From positions 186,001 to 250,000 of the forward strand of contig JAFVRR010000006.1 in NCBI GenBank assembly GCA_017504165.1: a stretch of 64,000 bases of DNA, read 5' to 3'. The position numbers and the translations under genes were made by a program. Origin of the DNA: Clostridia bacterium. GTDB lineage: Bacteria > Bacillota > Clostridia > Christensenellales > Borkfalkiaceae. Shown here in pieces: positions 35,509-44,761 of the stretch. The notes under the pieces are model-generated. The model did not search any database and was not told where the DNA came from. It worked only from the letters and a program-made list of their open reading frames with translations. Within the stretch, counting starts at the first letter, position 1. Each line of letters begins with the position of its first letter.

Positions 35509-35537
35509 ATTATATTACTTTAATTATATAATGTCAA
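35509..35537 (-). promoter_or_regulatory. Promoter of the RNase III-Thg1 operon
   Basis: Perfect consensus TTGACA (35532-35537) and TATAAT (35509-35514) with a 17-bp spacer. Confidence 0.9.
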
Positions 35538-35548
35538 TAATTTTGAAC

Positions 35549-35679
35549 TTTTCCCAAAAAAATTTTATTTAAAATCTTGGGAAAAAGTTTGTAAAATAGG
35601 GCTTCCATTTTATAAAAAATGCTTAAAAGTAATAAAAAACACCCGAAAACGGGCGTTTTCGGGTGAAAAACATCTAACT
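35549..35679. repeat. 131-bp interspersed repeat, copy A
   Basis: About 88% identical by eye to 48448-48579, same orientation, 12.9 kb apart. It has an imperfect palindrome around TTTCCCAA/TTGGGAAA and a 26-base palindrome (35640-35665, arms CACCCGAAAACG/CGTTTTCGGGTG) with A and T tracts that acts as an intrinsic terminator. Copy A lies just upstream of the RNase III promoter and after the AraC gene. Confidence 0.88.
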
Positions 35680-35850
35680 CAATGGGACGATGAGGCAAAA
35701 AATAGTGAAAAAACTAAAATTTTTAAGGCTTTTTAAGTTTGGCCGAAAGCCCTTTGGGGAACAAGTCTTTTTAAGTTTTTCAAGAAAAAAGCCAAGATTT
35801 ATCTTTGTTTTTCTAATATTTTTAATCGTAAAATTTTTTGATTTTTTAGG

Positions 35851-36708
35851 TTAGTATTTCGTGTCTTTTGCAAAAACTTTTCCGTTCTTTTCGGCGTTCT
35901 TTTTTAGCGCGAACGGAGTGAGGTTATACTTGTTTTTAAACACTTTAATAAAGTGGCTCGTGCTATCAAAACCTACTGCAAGCGCGATTTCTAGTATGGA
36001 CATAGAGGTTGTGAGCAGTAATTTTTTCGCACAAGACATCTTTTTATCTAATAAATAATCCTTGGGCGTTTTGCCTGTGATTTTCTTAAAATGGAAAACA
36101 AACGAGGGTATTGACACGGGGTAGGTTCTAATGATATCCGACACCGTTTTGTCGGCGTATTTTCCGTTGTCAATTTTGCTTATTGCATCTTTTACGTAAT
36201 ACGTTATCTTGTTTTTGCTACCAAGTTCGTTAGAAGAGTGCCGTATAGAGTCGGACAAAATAGCGTAGATAACCGCTTCGCACACCGTAGTAGTCGCATC
36301 GTCTTGTTGCTCGTTGTCAATGAGTGGGATTTGAGACAATATAAAAGAAAGAGTGGTTAAAGAGAGTGAAAAACACGCGTACCCGTTTTTTAGTAAGTTT
36401 TGTAAGAACGGTTTTGAAGATAGAATAGAAACAAAATACTCCGAGCGTATCGCAACGTTATAATGCGTGCTTACGCCAATGGAAATAATCTCGTGGCTTA
36501 CGTTTGGACTCATTATGACAACGTCGCCCTTTTTAACGCTAAACTCCCTTTCGTTAAGTCGCGTTACCGCCTCGCCGACAGTAAAAACGTTAATCTCGTA
36601 GTAGTCCGCGTGCGCATGCGTTCTAACGTGTTCGCCTTGCCATAAGTGGCAGTTTATATCCGTGTAGTCCGATCTTTCTACATTGTTGTATTTTCTCGCG
36701 TTTTCCAT
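35851..36708 (-). CDS. AraC-family transcriptional regulator
   Basis: A 285-residue protein. N-terminal cupin sensor (HTHAHADYYEINV near 27-39, then VKKGDVVIMSPNVSH), C-terminal pair of helix-turn-helix motifs (SILEIALAVGFDSTSHFIKVFKNKY, about 238-262, and TPFALKK). It is divergent from the GH38 gene, which it most likely controls in response to a sugar. Start 36708 is preferred over the ATG at 36720 because GAGGG lies before it. Confidence 0.88.
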   Translation of the reverse strand: MENARKYNNVERSDYTDINCHLWQGEHVRTHAHADYYEINVFTVGEAVTRLNEREFSVKKGDVVIMSPNVSHEIISIGVSTHYNVAIRSEYFVSILSSKPFLQNLLKNGYACFSLSLTTLSFILSQIPLIDNEQQDDATTTVCEAVIYAILSDSIRHSSNELGSKNKITYYVKDAISKIDNGKYADKTVSDIIRTYPVSIPSFVFHFKKITGKTPKDYLLDKKMSCAKKLLLTTSMSILEIALAVGFDSTSHFIKVFKNKYNLTPFALKKNAEKNGKVFAKDTKY

Positions 36709-36879
36709 ATTTTCCCTCAATTACGTATAAGTGTTTTTCTATATTACTAAAAAAAGAACGGTTTTGTCAACGAAAATATTAAATTTAATGAAATCGCTAT
36801 TTTTTAATACGATATCGTTAGAAAAGTTTATACGAAATGTAGTAGAATATTAGTATAGCAATGCTAGGAGGAATAAGTT

Positions 36880-39800
36880 ATGTACGATATAGTAAAAAGA
36901 ACGTCGGCAATACTTGGTCAAATTAGTGGAGCAAAGACGGTAAAGACTGAAGTGGTTGAGAATATTTTATACAAGCCCTGTGACTATAAGAGTGGATGCG
37001 AAATGCCTGATATTTCGGATATGACTCCTTTTTTAAATGGCGATACTTGGGGTGGAGGAATTGAAAAGCACGCTTGGTTTTATGCTAGAGTGAATTTTAA
37101 AAAGAGCGAATACAAGAGATTGCTTTGTATTTCTTCTATGACTGTCGACGCGTGGTACTGTCCGCAAATTATACTTTATATAGATGGCAAGATAAAGCAA
37201 GGAATGGACGTAAATCACCCAGACTACCTAATAGAAGAAGAGGGGGAGCACGACGTTTTCGTATATGCTTGCACTTATACTTCAAACTATGGGCGTAGTA
37301 AAACAATCGATTATTTGCCTTTTTCAATGTGTGTAAACTACGTGGACGAGCGTATCGAAAAGTTATACTACGATTTAGCCGTGCCTTACGGAATTTTGGG
37401 ATATACAAACAAGAATAGCGACGAATATTTGAAAGTGTATTCGGTGGTTGATAAGGCTATTTCGATGCTTGATTTGCGAAAGATAGGAAGCGAAGAGTTT
37501 ATAAAGAGCGCGGTTAAAACTAGCGCATATCTCGATAAGGAATTTTATGGAAAAGACAAGGGCGAAAAGCCTATGGTTGCATGCATTGGGCATACTCATA
37601 TAGACGTAGCATGGCTTTGGAGATTGCGCCAAACCGTCGAAAAGTCTCAACGTTCGTTTGCTACCGTTATCGAACTTATGAAGCGTTATCCATCCTATCG
37701 CTTTATGTCCTCTCAAGTCCCACTTTATAAGGCGGTAAAAAAAGAAGATCCCGCGCTGTACGAAAAGATTAAAGAGCGCATAAAAGAAGGAAGATGGGAA
37801 GTAGAGGGCGGAATGTACTTAGAGGCGGATTGTAATATTACTGGAGGCGAAGGACTTGTTCGTCAGTTTATGTACGGTAAGCGCTTTTTCAAGCAAGAGT
37901 TCGACGTAGACAGCAAGGTTTTGTGGCTTCCCGACGTGTTTGGTTATAGCGCCGCTATTCCGCAGATTATGAAGAAATGCGGTGTGGACGATTTCGTAAC
38001 TAGCAAGATTAGTTGGAACGACACTAACACGATGCCTTACGACACTTTTAGTTGGCAAGGTATAGATGGAAGCGAGGTTATCACTCACTTTATTTTAGGA
38101 CAACACGACGCTAATTGGAAAGCGCAAAACACGTACGTCTCCCATATTACGCCTGCGTCGGTGTATGGAACGTATTTTAGAAATCAACAGCGACAGGTAA
38201 GTTCTCAAGCGCTTATGACGGTAGGCTACGGCGACGGTGGTGGTGGAACTACTACGCACGACATAGAATACGTAGAGCGTATGAAAAATTCATTGCCCGC
38301 CCTCCCCTCGGCTCGTTTTACGTCGGTAAAAGAGTATATAGATACGGCAAAAGCGAATATTGCCAAGAACGAAAAAGAACTTCCCAAATGGATTGGAGAG
38401 TTGTATTTAGAGTTTCATAGAGGCACGTACACATCGCAAGCGAACAACAAGAAATACAACAGAAAGAGCGAGTTTGGAATGTGCAACGTAGAGGCTCTGT
38501 CCGTACTTGCAAACAAGTTTGGAATAGACGGCTTTGACAAGGCGGAGCACGATAGAAAGTGGGAGGATATCCTTATTAATCAGTTCCACGATATTTTGCC
38601 TGGCTCGTCTATAAACGAAGTGTATGCAGATAGCGAATATATGTACGGAAAAATCTTCGAGTATATAAACGGAACGACGCAAAAACTACTATACGGTATC
38701 GCGAAAAACGTACAATCGAGCGGATTTTTAGTTTATAATCCCAACTCGTTTACGTTTGACGGAACGGTTGAGTACGAGGGTAAAAAATATAAGGTAAACG
38801 GAATTCCAGCAAAGGGTTATAAGGTCGTTTCGCTAAAAGAAAGCAGGAGCAAAGTTAAGGCAAGCAAGAGCGGACTAGAGAACGAATATCTTAAAATTAC
38901 GCTTGACAAAAATAAGAATATTACGTCGGTATACGACAAGAAAAATTGCAGAGAAGTACTCAAAAACGGCAAGAGTATTCGCTTTGTTTCGTATGAGGAT
39001 TTGCCAAACAATTACGATGCGTGGGAGATTGCTAACTACTATAAAGAAAAGGAGTTTGCCGTAAACGACGTAGTATCGTGCGAGGTAGTAAAAGACAACT
39101 GCGGAGCGGGAATTAAGACGGTAAGAAAGTTAGGCGATAGCATTATTACCGACACCGTGTACTTGTACGACGATAAGGACGTCGTGGAGTTTGACGATAC
39201 TGTCGACTGGAAGGAAAGCCACGTTCTTCTCAAGCGCGAGTTCCCAATCGACGTCGTAACCGATAGAGCAAGTTGCGAAATTCAGTACGGCTATGCGGAT
39301 AGGTCTACAACCCGCAACACGTCGTGGGATAATGCAAAGTTCGAGGTTTGCGCACACAAGTACGTGGACGTGTCCGAAAACGACTACGGCGTATCGCTTA
39401 TAAACGAGAGTAAGTTCGGTCACGGATTATACGACAACAATATTACGCTCACTCTCCTTCGTTCGCCTAAAAGCCCCGATGCCGAATGCGATATGAAGGT
39501 ACACGAAATGAAGTATGCGCTTTGTCCGCACAAAGGTTCGCTTGCAAATAGCGATACGCTTAAAAAAGCGTATGAAATCAACAATCCCGCAATAGTTGTT
39601 CCTTGCGTTGGTGGTGGAAGTTTGCCCGATACGTATGCGCCTATTTGCGTCAAAGACGACGAACTTGTCGTTGAGGCGTTCAAAATTGCGGAAGATGGTG
39701 ACGGCGTAGTAATACGTGCGTACGAGCCTATGCGCAAGCGCGGAGTTGCACAAATTAACGTGGGATTTGGAAATAAGGCGTACGTTTGCGATATGCTAGA

Positions 39801-39888
39801 AAATGAGATAGAAGAAATCGAAATTACGGGCGGAAAGATAATTCTTCCTTACAAGCCGTTTGAGATTATCACGATTAAAGTTAAATAA
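36880..39888 (+). CDS. Alpha-mannosidase, glycoside hydrolase family 38
   Basis: A 1002-residue cytosolic enzyme that releases alpha-linked mannose. The N-terminal ancillary domain is followed by the catalytic region with HTHIDVAWLWR near 237 (zinc ligands) and the nucleophile Asp in WLPDVFGYSAAIPQI near 350, then a HDILPGSS motif and the C-terminal beta domains. No signal peptide. AGGAGG precedes the ATG. Codons are unlike the neighbours: many AAG, GAG and TAC where other genes use AAA, GAA and TAT, which suggests a different origin or expression level. Probably regulated by the divergent AraC protein. Confidence 0.92.
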   Translation: MYDIVKRTSAILGQISGAKTVKTEVVENILYKPCDYKSGCEMPDISDMTPFLNGDTWGGGIEKHAWFYARVNFKKSEYKRLLCISSMTVDAWYCPQIILYIDGKIKQGMDVNHPDYLIEEEGEHDVFVYACTYTSNYGRSKTIDYLPFSMCVNYVDERIEKLYYDLAVPYGILGYTNKNSDEYLKVYSVVDKAISMLDLRKIGSEEFIKSAVKTSAYLDKEFYGKDKGEKPMVACIGHTHIDVAWLWRLRQTVEKSQRSFATVIELMKRYPSYRFMSSQVPLYKAVKKEDPALYEKIKERIKEGRWEVEGGMYLEADCNITGGEGLVRQFMYGKRFFKQEFDVDSKVLWLPDVFGYSAAIPQIMKKCGVDDFVTSKISWNDTNTMPYDTFSWQGIDGSEVITHFILGQHDANWKAQNTYVSHITPASVYGTYFRNQQRQVSSQALMTVGYGDGGGGTTTHDIEYVERMKNSLPALPSARFTSVKEYIDTAKANIAKNEKELPKWIGELYLEFHRGTYTSQANNKKYNRKSEFGMCNVEALSVLANKFGIDGFDKAEHDRKWEDILINQFHDILPGSSINEVYADSEYMYGKIFEYINGTTQKLLYGIAKNVQSSGFLVYNPNSFTFDGTVEYEGKKYKVNGIPAKGYKVVSLKESRSKVKASKSGLENEYLKITLDKNKNITSVYDKKNCREVLKNGKSIRFVSYEDLPNNYDAWEIANYYKEKEFAVNDVVSCEVVKDNCGAGIKTVRKLGDSIITDTVYLYDDKDVVEFDDTVDWKESHVLLKREFPIDVVTDRASCEIQYGYADRSTTRNTSWDNAKFEVCAHKYVDVSENDYGVSLINESKFGHGLYDNNITLTLLRSPKSPDAECDMKVHEMKYALCPHKGSLANSDTLKKAYEINNPAIVVPCVGGGSLPDTYAPICVKDDELVVEAFKIAEDGDGVVIRAYEPMRKRGVAQINVGFGNKAYVCDMLENEIEEIEITGGKIILPYKPFEIITIKVK

Positions 39889-39893
39889 GAAGG

Positions 39894-39941
39894 AAATACG
39901 CGTTTGTAGGTTAGATAAAACTTATTGACAAGCGCGTATTT
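39894..39941 (+). terminator. Terminator of the GH38 gene
   Basis: Arms AAATACGCGTTTGT (39894-39907) and ACAAGCGCGTATTT (39928-39941), one mismatch, followed by T-rich sequence. Confidence 0.75.
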
Positions 39942-39993
39942 TTGATGCTATCACATTATTATGGAAATATTTAAGACGGAAAAGCACATAGAA

Positions 39994-40036
39994 AAAGAGA
40001 TAACGTTTCGGCGAATAACCGATTTGTTATCTCTTT
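39994..40036. terminator. Hairpin between the GH38 and TSUP genes
   Basis: Perfect 11-bp stem AAAGAGATAAC/GTTATCTCTTT. It may terminate transcription from the minus-strand TSUP-Ktr unit. The rest of the 253-base gap (39889-40141) holds no convincing gene. Confidence 0.5.
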
Positions 40037-40141
40037 CTGTCGTTATAAGAACCTGCTACGCAGAACTCTGTTATTTGCTTGGCTCATAATAAGGGTTCGG
40101 GCTTTAATTTTCCTTTCATTGAATTACAAATTACTATAATT

Positions 40142-40921
40142 TTATAATATATAATTCACCACTAAAATCACGATACTTGTAACAATCATAACGATACCTA
40201 CAACACGGTTTAACGTTTTAGCATTAGATTTGTTGGCAATTTTAGCCGCAATTCTTGCCCAAAGTAAAGTAAACGTAACGCAAAGCACAAGACAAAAAAC
40301 GTCAGGGAATCCACCGATTATAAAATGGCTAACACCACCGGTGAGCGCTGTAAACGCCATAATAAACACACTTGTTCCCACCGCTAAATGCATAGGATAG
40401 CCAAGGAAAGAAGTTAAAACGAGTAGTAGCATCATTCCACCGCCTGCTCCAACAAAGCCACAGATAAAACCAACGAATGCGCCACCGATTATTGCCTTTA
40501 TAACTCTTGATTTATAAGAACTCTCTTCTAATTGCTCTCTCGTTTTATTAACAGGCTTTAAAATAAAACGCAAACCAATGATAATCAACGCTATTTGCAT
40601 AGTGCCACTCATAGCCTGCTCGGGCAAAAAACTTGCCACAAAACTTCCTATCATTGTTACGACAAGAACGCTTATGAGCAAAGGTAAACTATTCTTTACG
40701 TCTAAATTCCCACTCTTTTTATAAGTATATGCACTGACTAAACTTGCTAAAACGTCGCTAATAAGCCCTATCCCTACTGCCTCATAGGCTGGAATGCCCA
40801 AAAAGGTTATAAGCATTGGACCTATTACGGCGGCAGCGCTCATACCAGCAAAACCCGTTCCAATACCTGCCCCAGCGCCCGCAATAAAACACACTACTAT
40901 TTTAATTAAAATTTCATCCAT
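40142..40921 (-). CDS. TSUP (TauE/SafE) family anion permease
   Basis: A 259-residue protein with about eight membrane segments in two repeated halves, each with the glycine-rich signature (AGAGAGIGTGFAGMSAA at the start; GFICGFVGAGGGMML in the second half). Family members export or import sulfite, sulfoacetate or other sulfur-containing anions. It follows ktrA by about 30 bases and has no evident Shine-Dalgarno site. A link with the CoA-disulfide reductase in sulfur metabolism is possible but speculative. Confidence 0.88.
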   Translation of the reverse strand: MDEILIKIVVCFIAGAGAGIGTGFAGMSAAAVIGPMLITFLGIPAYEAVGIGLISDVLASLVSAYTYKKSGNLDVKNSLPLLISVLVVTMIGSFVASFLPEQAMSGTMQIALIIIGLRFILKPVNKTREQLEESSYKSRVIKAIIGGAFVGFICGFVGAGGGMMLLLVLTSFLGYPMHLAVGTSVFIMAFTALTGGVSHFIIGGFPDVFCLVLCVTFTLLWARIAAKIANKSNAKTLNRVVGIVMIVTSIVILVVNYIL

Positions 40922-40952
40922 AATAAGTCGCGCTAAATTAGAATTTTACAGC

Positions 40953-41603
40953 TTATTCCAATTTTTCCAATTTTGCCGTATTTACGATAACGATCATCGT
41001 AGTTTCCGCATCAAGAACTTGCTCGGGATTGATGTTTACGTTGACCTTTTCACCCTTCTTGATAGCGACGATATTGAAGCCATATTTTTTTCTTAGATTT
41101 AACTCGATCAGATTCTTACCGCACCATTCATCCTTCACGTCGATCTCAACCAACGACACATCCTTTGACAGAGAAATCATATCAATAAAGCCGGAGCTAA
41201 GTAAGTTCTTAGCGAGACGGATGCCTGATTCGTTCTCAGGAAAGACTACTTGATCCGCACCAACACGAAGCAGTATTTTTTGTTGCATCTCGTTTGCACA
41301 TTTTACAATAACAGTCTTTACACCAGCCTCCTTGCAAAGTGTGACTGCCATCACACTTGCTTCAAGATTGCTCGCCATACACACGATGACAGTATCAATA
41401 TTACCTATACCAAGGCGAGAGATAACCTCCGCATCGGTCACGTCTGCACACTTGCACACTGGCAAATATGCCGCCATATCGTTAACGATTTTTTGTTCGG
41501 AATCAATAGCGATGACCTCCATACCGTTCTCTACAAGTTCTTTTGCCACGGCTGTGCCGTATCTTCCAAGTCCAAAGACTGCGTATGTTTTCTTCGTTTT
41601 CAT
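40953..41603 (-). CDS. ktrA: Potassium-uptake regulatory subunit (KtrA/TrkA-type RCK protein)
   Basis: A 216-residue cytosolic protein. The N-terminal RCK-N Rossmann domain has VFGLGRYGTAVAKEL and the C-terminal RCK-C domain spans about 135-216. It forms an octameric ring under KtrB and gates it in response to ATP/ADP, and in many Bacillota to c-di-AMP. The gene starts ten bases after ktrB, so the two form one unit. Confidence 0.92.
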   Translation of the reverse strand: MKTKKTYAVFGLGRYGTAVAKELVENGMEVIAIDSEQKIVNDMAAYLPVCKCADVTDAEVISRLGIGNIDTVIVCMASNLEASVMAVTLCKEAGVKTVIVKCANEMQQKILLRVGADQVVFPENESGIRLAKNLLSSGFIDMISLSKDVSLVEIDVKDEWCGKNLIELNLRKKYGFNIVAIKKGEKVNVNINPEQVLDAETTMIVIVNTAKLEKLE

Positions 41604-41613
41604 AATCTTCTCC

Positions 41614-42975
41614 TTATCCTATACTGATATCTTCCGTCGGCTCGGAAATAACGTTCTGACTTTCATTCTTGCTACCAAACGCCACTGCAAGTGAGATTGG
41701 ACCGACTCTGCCAAAATACATCGTTAAGATGATAATTAGTTTTCCAACCGTGTTAAGCGTTGCTGTTAAATTTCTTGAAAGACCGACAGTCGCCGTTGCG
41801 CTGACCGCTTCGTAGACCGCATCAATAGCAGAAGCATTACTCGTTGCCATCAAAAGTATAGCGGATATAGCGCAAATCGTAAGGAACATTACGACAACCG
41901 CAACCGCCTTTTTTATTGATTCCTCTGAAACACGACGGCCGAATAATGTTGCACCTTTCTTATTCCTTATCGTAGCGAATGCAGAACAAACTAGAATGGC
42001 GATGGTCACAGTTTTCATACCACCTGCCGTTCCCACGGGTGAACCACCAATCAGCATCAAAATAATCGATACAGTAGCCGAGGCATTTGTCATATTCTCT
42101 TGTGGGATTGTGGCAAAGCCTGCTGTTCTCGTAGTGACAGATTGAAAGAAAGACACTTGAATTTTATCAAAAAGTGACATCTCTCCGATTGTTAAGGGGT
42201 TTGAATATTCAAAAATAAATATGAAAATCGCCCCAACAAGTATGAGCCCCGCAGTAAAGGTAATGGCAATCTTTGAGTGTAAGGTCAAATGCCTAAATAT
42301 CTTGCGGTTCTTTTGTGAACGGCTCTTTAATACGCGAAGCACGTCCCACCATACAATATAACCAAGCCCGCCGAGAATAATAAGCGACGACGTTGCGACG
42401 TTGATTAATGGATTCGTGGCGTAATTACAAAGGCTGTTTTCTGCGATTATATCAATGCCTGCATTACAGAAAGCAGAAACTGAATTGAATACCGATATCC
42501 AGATACCCTTTGCACCAAACTCAGGAATAAAGACAAACATATACATAATAGCGCCTATTCCTTCAATAATCAGCGTGCCAAATAGCACGTTCTTAACGAA
42601 TTTCGCAAGTCCAGACATCGTATTAAGATTAAATGCATCTTGAATAAGCAAACGATCACCAATGCCCATTTTCTTATTCAAAAGAAGCATTAACCCCGAC
42701 ATAATAGTGATTATACCAAGTCCACCAATCTGTATCAAAATTAATATTATTATCTGACCAAACACGCTCCAAGTAGAGACCGTAGGGAGCGTAACAAGCC
42801 CCGTTACGCAGGTAGAAGTTGTTGCCGTGAAAAGTGCGTCAAGATACGGCACTGCTTTGCCATCTGCGGAACTTAGCGGTAATGCCAACAACGCACTACC
42901 CACTAGAATCGTCACGAGAAAGCTGAGCAATATAATCTGCGTGGTCGAAAGCTTGATTTTCTTTTTTCTAACCAT
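41614..42975 (-). CDS. ktrB: Potassium transporter membrane subunit (KtrB/TrkH family)
   Basis: A 453-residue membrane protein with four membrane-pore-membrane repeats. Selectivity-filter regions include TSTCVTGL and SAFCNAGID; SVTTRTAGFAT and ATVGLSRN follow. It takes up potassium (and sodium-coupled potassium) when joined to KtrA. The start at 42975 has AGAGGA before it. A 26-codon upstream ORF overlaps this start by eight bases. Confidence 0.92.
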   Translation of the reverse strand: MVRKKKIKLSTTQIILLSFLVTILVGSALLALPLSSADGKAVPYLDALFTATTSTCVTGLVTLPTVSTWSVFGQIIILILIQIGGLGIITIMSGLMLLLNKKMGIGDRLLIQDAFNLNTMSGLAKFVKNVLFGTLIIEGIGAIMYMFVFIPEFGAKGIWISVFNSVSAFCNAGIDIIAENSLCNYATNPLINVATSSLIILGGLGYIVWWDVLRVLKSRSQKNRKIFRHLTLHSKIAITFTAGLILVGAIFIFIFEYSNPLTIGEMSLFDKIQVSFFQSVTTRTAGFATIPQENMTNASATVSIILMLIGGSPVGTAGGMKTVTIAILVCSAFATIRNKKGATLFGRRVSEESIKKAVAVVVMFLTICAISAILLMATSNASAIDAVYEAVSATATVGLSRNLTATLNTVGKLIIILTMYFGRVGPISLAVAFGSKNESQNVISEPTEDISIG

Positions 42976-43048
42976 AAGATTTTCCTCTAAAAAGCATAAA
43001 GGAACCAACGTTCTCTACAGTCAGCTGGTTCCATTTGTATTTATTCAT
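42968..43048 (-). CDS. 26-codon upstream ORF overlapping the ktrB start
   Basis: ATG at 43046-43048, TAG at 42968-42970, so it runs out of frame through the ktrB ribosome-binding site and ATG. The peptide starts MNKYKWNQLTVENVG. Codons 6-16 form a hairpin with arms GGAACCA (43026-43032) and TGGTTCC (43001-43007). The ATG is at or within one base of the predicted transcription start. It is well placed for translational coupling or attenuation of ktrB. Confidence 0.5.
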   Translation of the reverse strand: MNKYKWNQLTVENVGSFMLFRGKSYG

Positions 43049-43055
43049 TTTTGCG

Positions 43056-43084
43056 ATTATATCATATTTTACTTTTTATGTCAA
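43056..43084 (-). promoter_or_regulatory. Promoter of the ktrB-ktrA-TSUP unit
   Basis: TTGACA (43079-43084) and TATAAT (43056-43061), both consensus, 17-bp spacer. Start point near 43049, giving a 75-base leader with the upstream ORF. Confidence 0.9.
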
Positions 43085-43233
43085 TTTATTTTTACTTAGT
43101 ATAATATCATACTAATTTTTATTTATCGGTTAGTTTCTTTATAAAATCAGTTAATTGTTCGCGATCGTTTATTAAATCGCAGACGATTATAGTTTTTTCG
43201 CTTTTATATTATTTGACCTAAAACAAAGTTCAT

Positions 43234-44001
43234 TTATTCTGGATAATTTTCACTTACTAAACCATATATTTCCTTAGCAACGCACTTCCCATCAAAATAA
43301 TTCTCTACCTTTTCTTTTAAGAAATAAACACCTAAAAAAACATAATTGCCATTTTTTTGTTTAACAAACACTAAACGTTTTTCATTTTGTTTATGAATAT
43401 AGACATCTTTAACGAAAGTATATTGTATAATCTCTTGTTTTTCTATTTCAATAAAATTAGCCCAACTACCATTCGACTTTCCATTAAGTGTAGAATAAGG
43501 CAACATCCAAACAGAATACCCCTCTTTTGTACAGTCTTGAGCAAACAAAATCTGTTGCAAATCAAAAAAATGTTTTTTTACTGGATTAAAATATAAATGT
43601 TTAATACCATTTTCATAAATTGTTAAAGCCTTTCCACCATATTGTTTTTTATAAACAAATTCAGTTTGCATTGCCAAATCTGTTCCAAAGTCATACGAAA
43701 CATCACTACCTATTGATTTGCAATCAAGCAGATCTTTAACTTTTCGCCATTCTTTTTCAAGTTCTTCTTTTGCTTTTATCGCTTTGGCTTTTTCATCTTT
43801 TTCTTTGAGAATATTTTCTATATCCATCACAACTTTTTTCTGCAAATCGTCATCCATTAAAACAAATGCGTTTGAAGAAAACATTATTGTATAATCAAAT
43901 TTTTTTCCATTGCTTAAAGTTAAATATTTATCATCTTGTTTTTCAATTACAAATATTTGTCCATTTCTGTGCTTAACATTTTGGTTTATTAAATCAATCA
44001 T
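43234..44001 (-). CDS. Hypothetical protein, 255 residues
   Basis: Not recognised. Residues 1-50 look like a small beta domain, 70-95 a charged helix (LKEKDEKAKAIKAKEELEKE), and the C-terminal 150 residues a mixed alpha/beta domain with WMLPYSTLNGKSNGSWANF. No membrane segment or signal peptide. AAAGGAAA precedes the ATG. The AT-rich composition and accessory neighbours suggest acquisition by transfer. It lies downstream of the RibD-like gene on the same strand. Confidence 0.6.
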   Translation of the reverse strand: MIDLINQNVKHRNGQIFVIEKQDDKYLTLSNGKKFDYTIMFSSNAFVLMDDDLQKKVVMDIENILKEKDEKAKAIKAKEELEKEWRKVKDLLDCKSIGSDVSYDFGTDLAMQTEFVYKKQYGGKALTIYENGIKHLYFNPVKKHFFDLQQILFAQDCTKEGYSVWMLPYSTLNGKSNGSWANFIEIEKQEIIQYTFVKDVYIHKQNEKRLVFVKQKNGNYVFLGVYFLKEKVENYFDGKCVAKEIYGLVSENYPE

Positions 44002-44039
44002 AATAATTTTCCTTTTGTTTTTTATCTGGTAAGACGGTT

Positions 44040-44744
44040 TTATTTTCTCTTCTTATAATTTAGCCATAAGCCGTTTTGTGGAAGTTTTTTGCAATTAGCA
44101 AGTTCATATTCTTGAACGTCACAATTCTTCCCTGCGAAAAGGTCAATTCCAGTTTTAGAGCCGTCAACTAAAGGAACAACTACTAAACTCATTTCGTCAA
44201 TACTATCGGCATCCAAAAACAAACTGTCGGTTAGTCCACCGCCCTCTAACATCAATTTTTTGATGTTAAATAGCGAATAGAGTTTTTCGTTCATTAATTT
44301 AACGTCAATTTTATCCTTGCCACAAAAGATATACGATATTCCCTTTTCTTTCAAAAACGCCAAATATTCATCGCTTATATCATCAGTTAAAACTTCGATA
44401 ACGTGCGCATTATCATATCCTGGGTCTTCATCCTTTATCTCGCTATTTTGCCAACCCAATCTACCGTGTGGGTCTATTGAAACGGCATAATAATCGTGCT
44501 GTTTCGCAATATAATCTTCGTGTGGAATTTTAGCGCCTTTATAAGGGGTTAAATCGGGCTTTATACCGCCTGTAAAACTACCTTCCATAGTAATTCTTCC
44601 GCAAGCAAAAGCGTCGGCTTTATACTCACGGTTTATGCGATAATATTCTTCGCAAAGCGCATTTGCGGTATCGGTATTCATATAATCGCCCGTAATTTTT
44701 CCGTCAATAGAAACGAGCATATGTAAAATAATATAAGGTTTCAT
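44040..44744 (-). CDS. RibD C-terminal/dihydrofolate-reductase-like family protein
   Basis: A 234-residue reductase-like protein. It opens PYIILHMLVSIDGKITG, the conserved N-terminus of the RibD_C fold, and has an EGGGLTDSLF motif (about 166-175) of the NADPH-binding site. Family members reduce pteridine or ribityl-pyrimidine substrates, but stand-alone copies such as this have unknown roles. It is preceded by a terminator-promoter module like that of the CoA-disulfide reductase gene and by a GGAG site. Confidence 0.85.
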   Translation of the reverse strand: MKPYIILHMLVSIDGKITGDYMNTDTANALCEEYYRINREYKADAFACGRITMEGSFTGGIKPDLTPYKGAKIPHEDYIAKQHDYYAVSIDPHGRLGWQNSEIKDEDPGYDNAHVIEVLTDDISDEYLAFLKEKGISYIFCGKDKIDVKLMNEKLYSLFNIKKLMLEGGGLTDSLFLDADSIDEMSLVVVPLVDGSKTGIDLFAGKNCDVQEYELANCKKLPQNGLWLNYKKRK

Positions 44745-44761
44745 TTTTACTCCTTTATTAC

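Noticed and set aside
39961..40089. A 42-codon plus-strand ORF after the GH38 gene
   Set aside because: It has no ribosome-binding site and much of it is the two arms of a perfect hairpin. It is probably chance.
43001..43050. c-di-AMP (ydaO-type) riboswitch before ktrB
   Set aside because: The leader is only about 75 bases and shows one simple hairpin, too short for that riboswitch.
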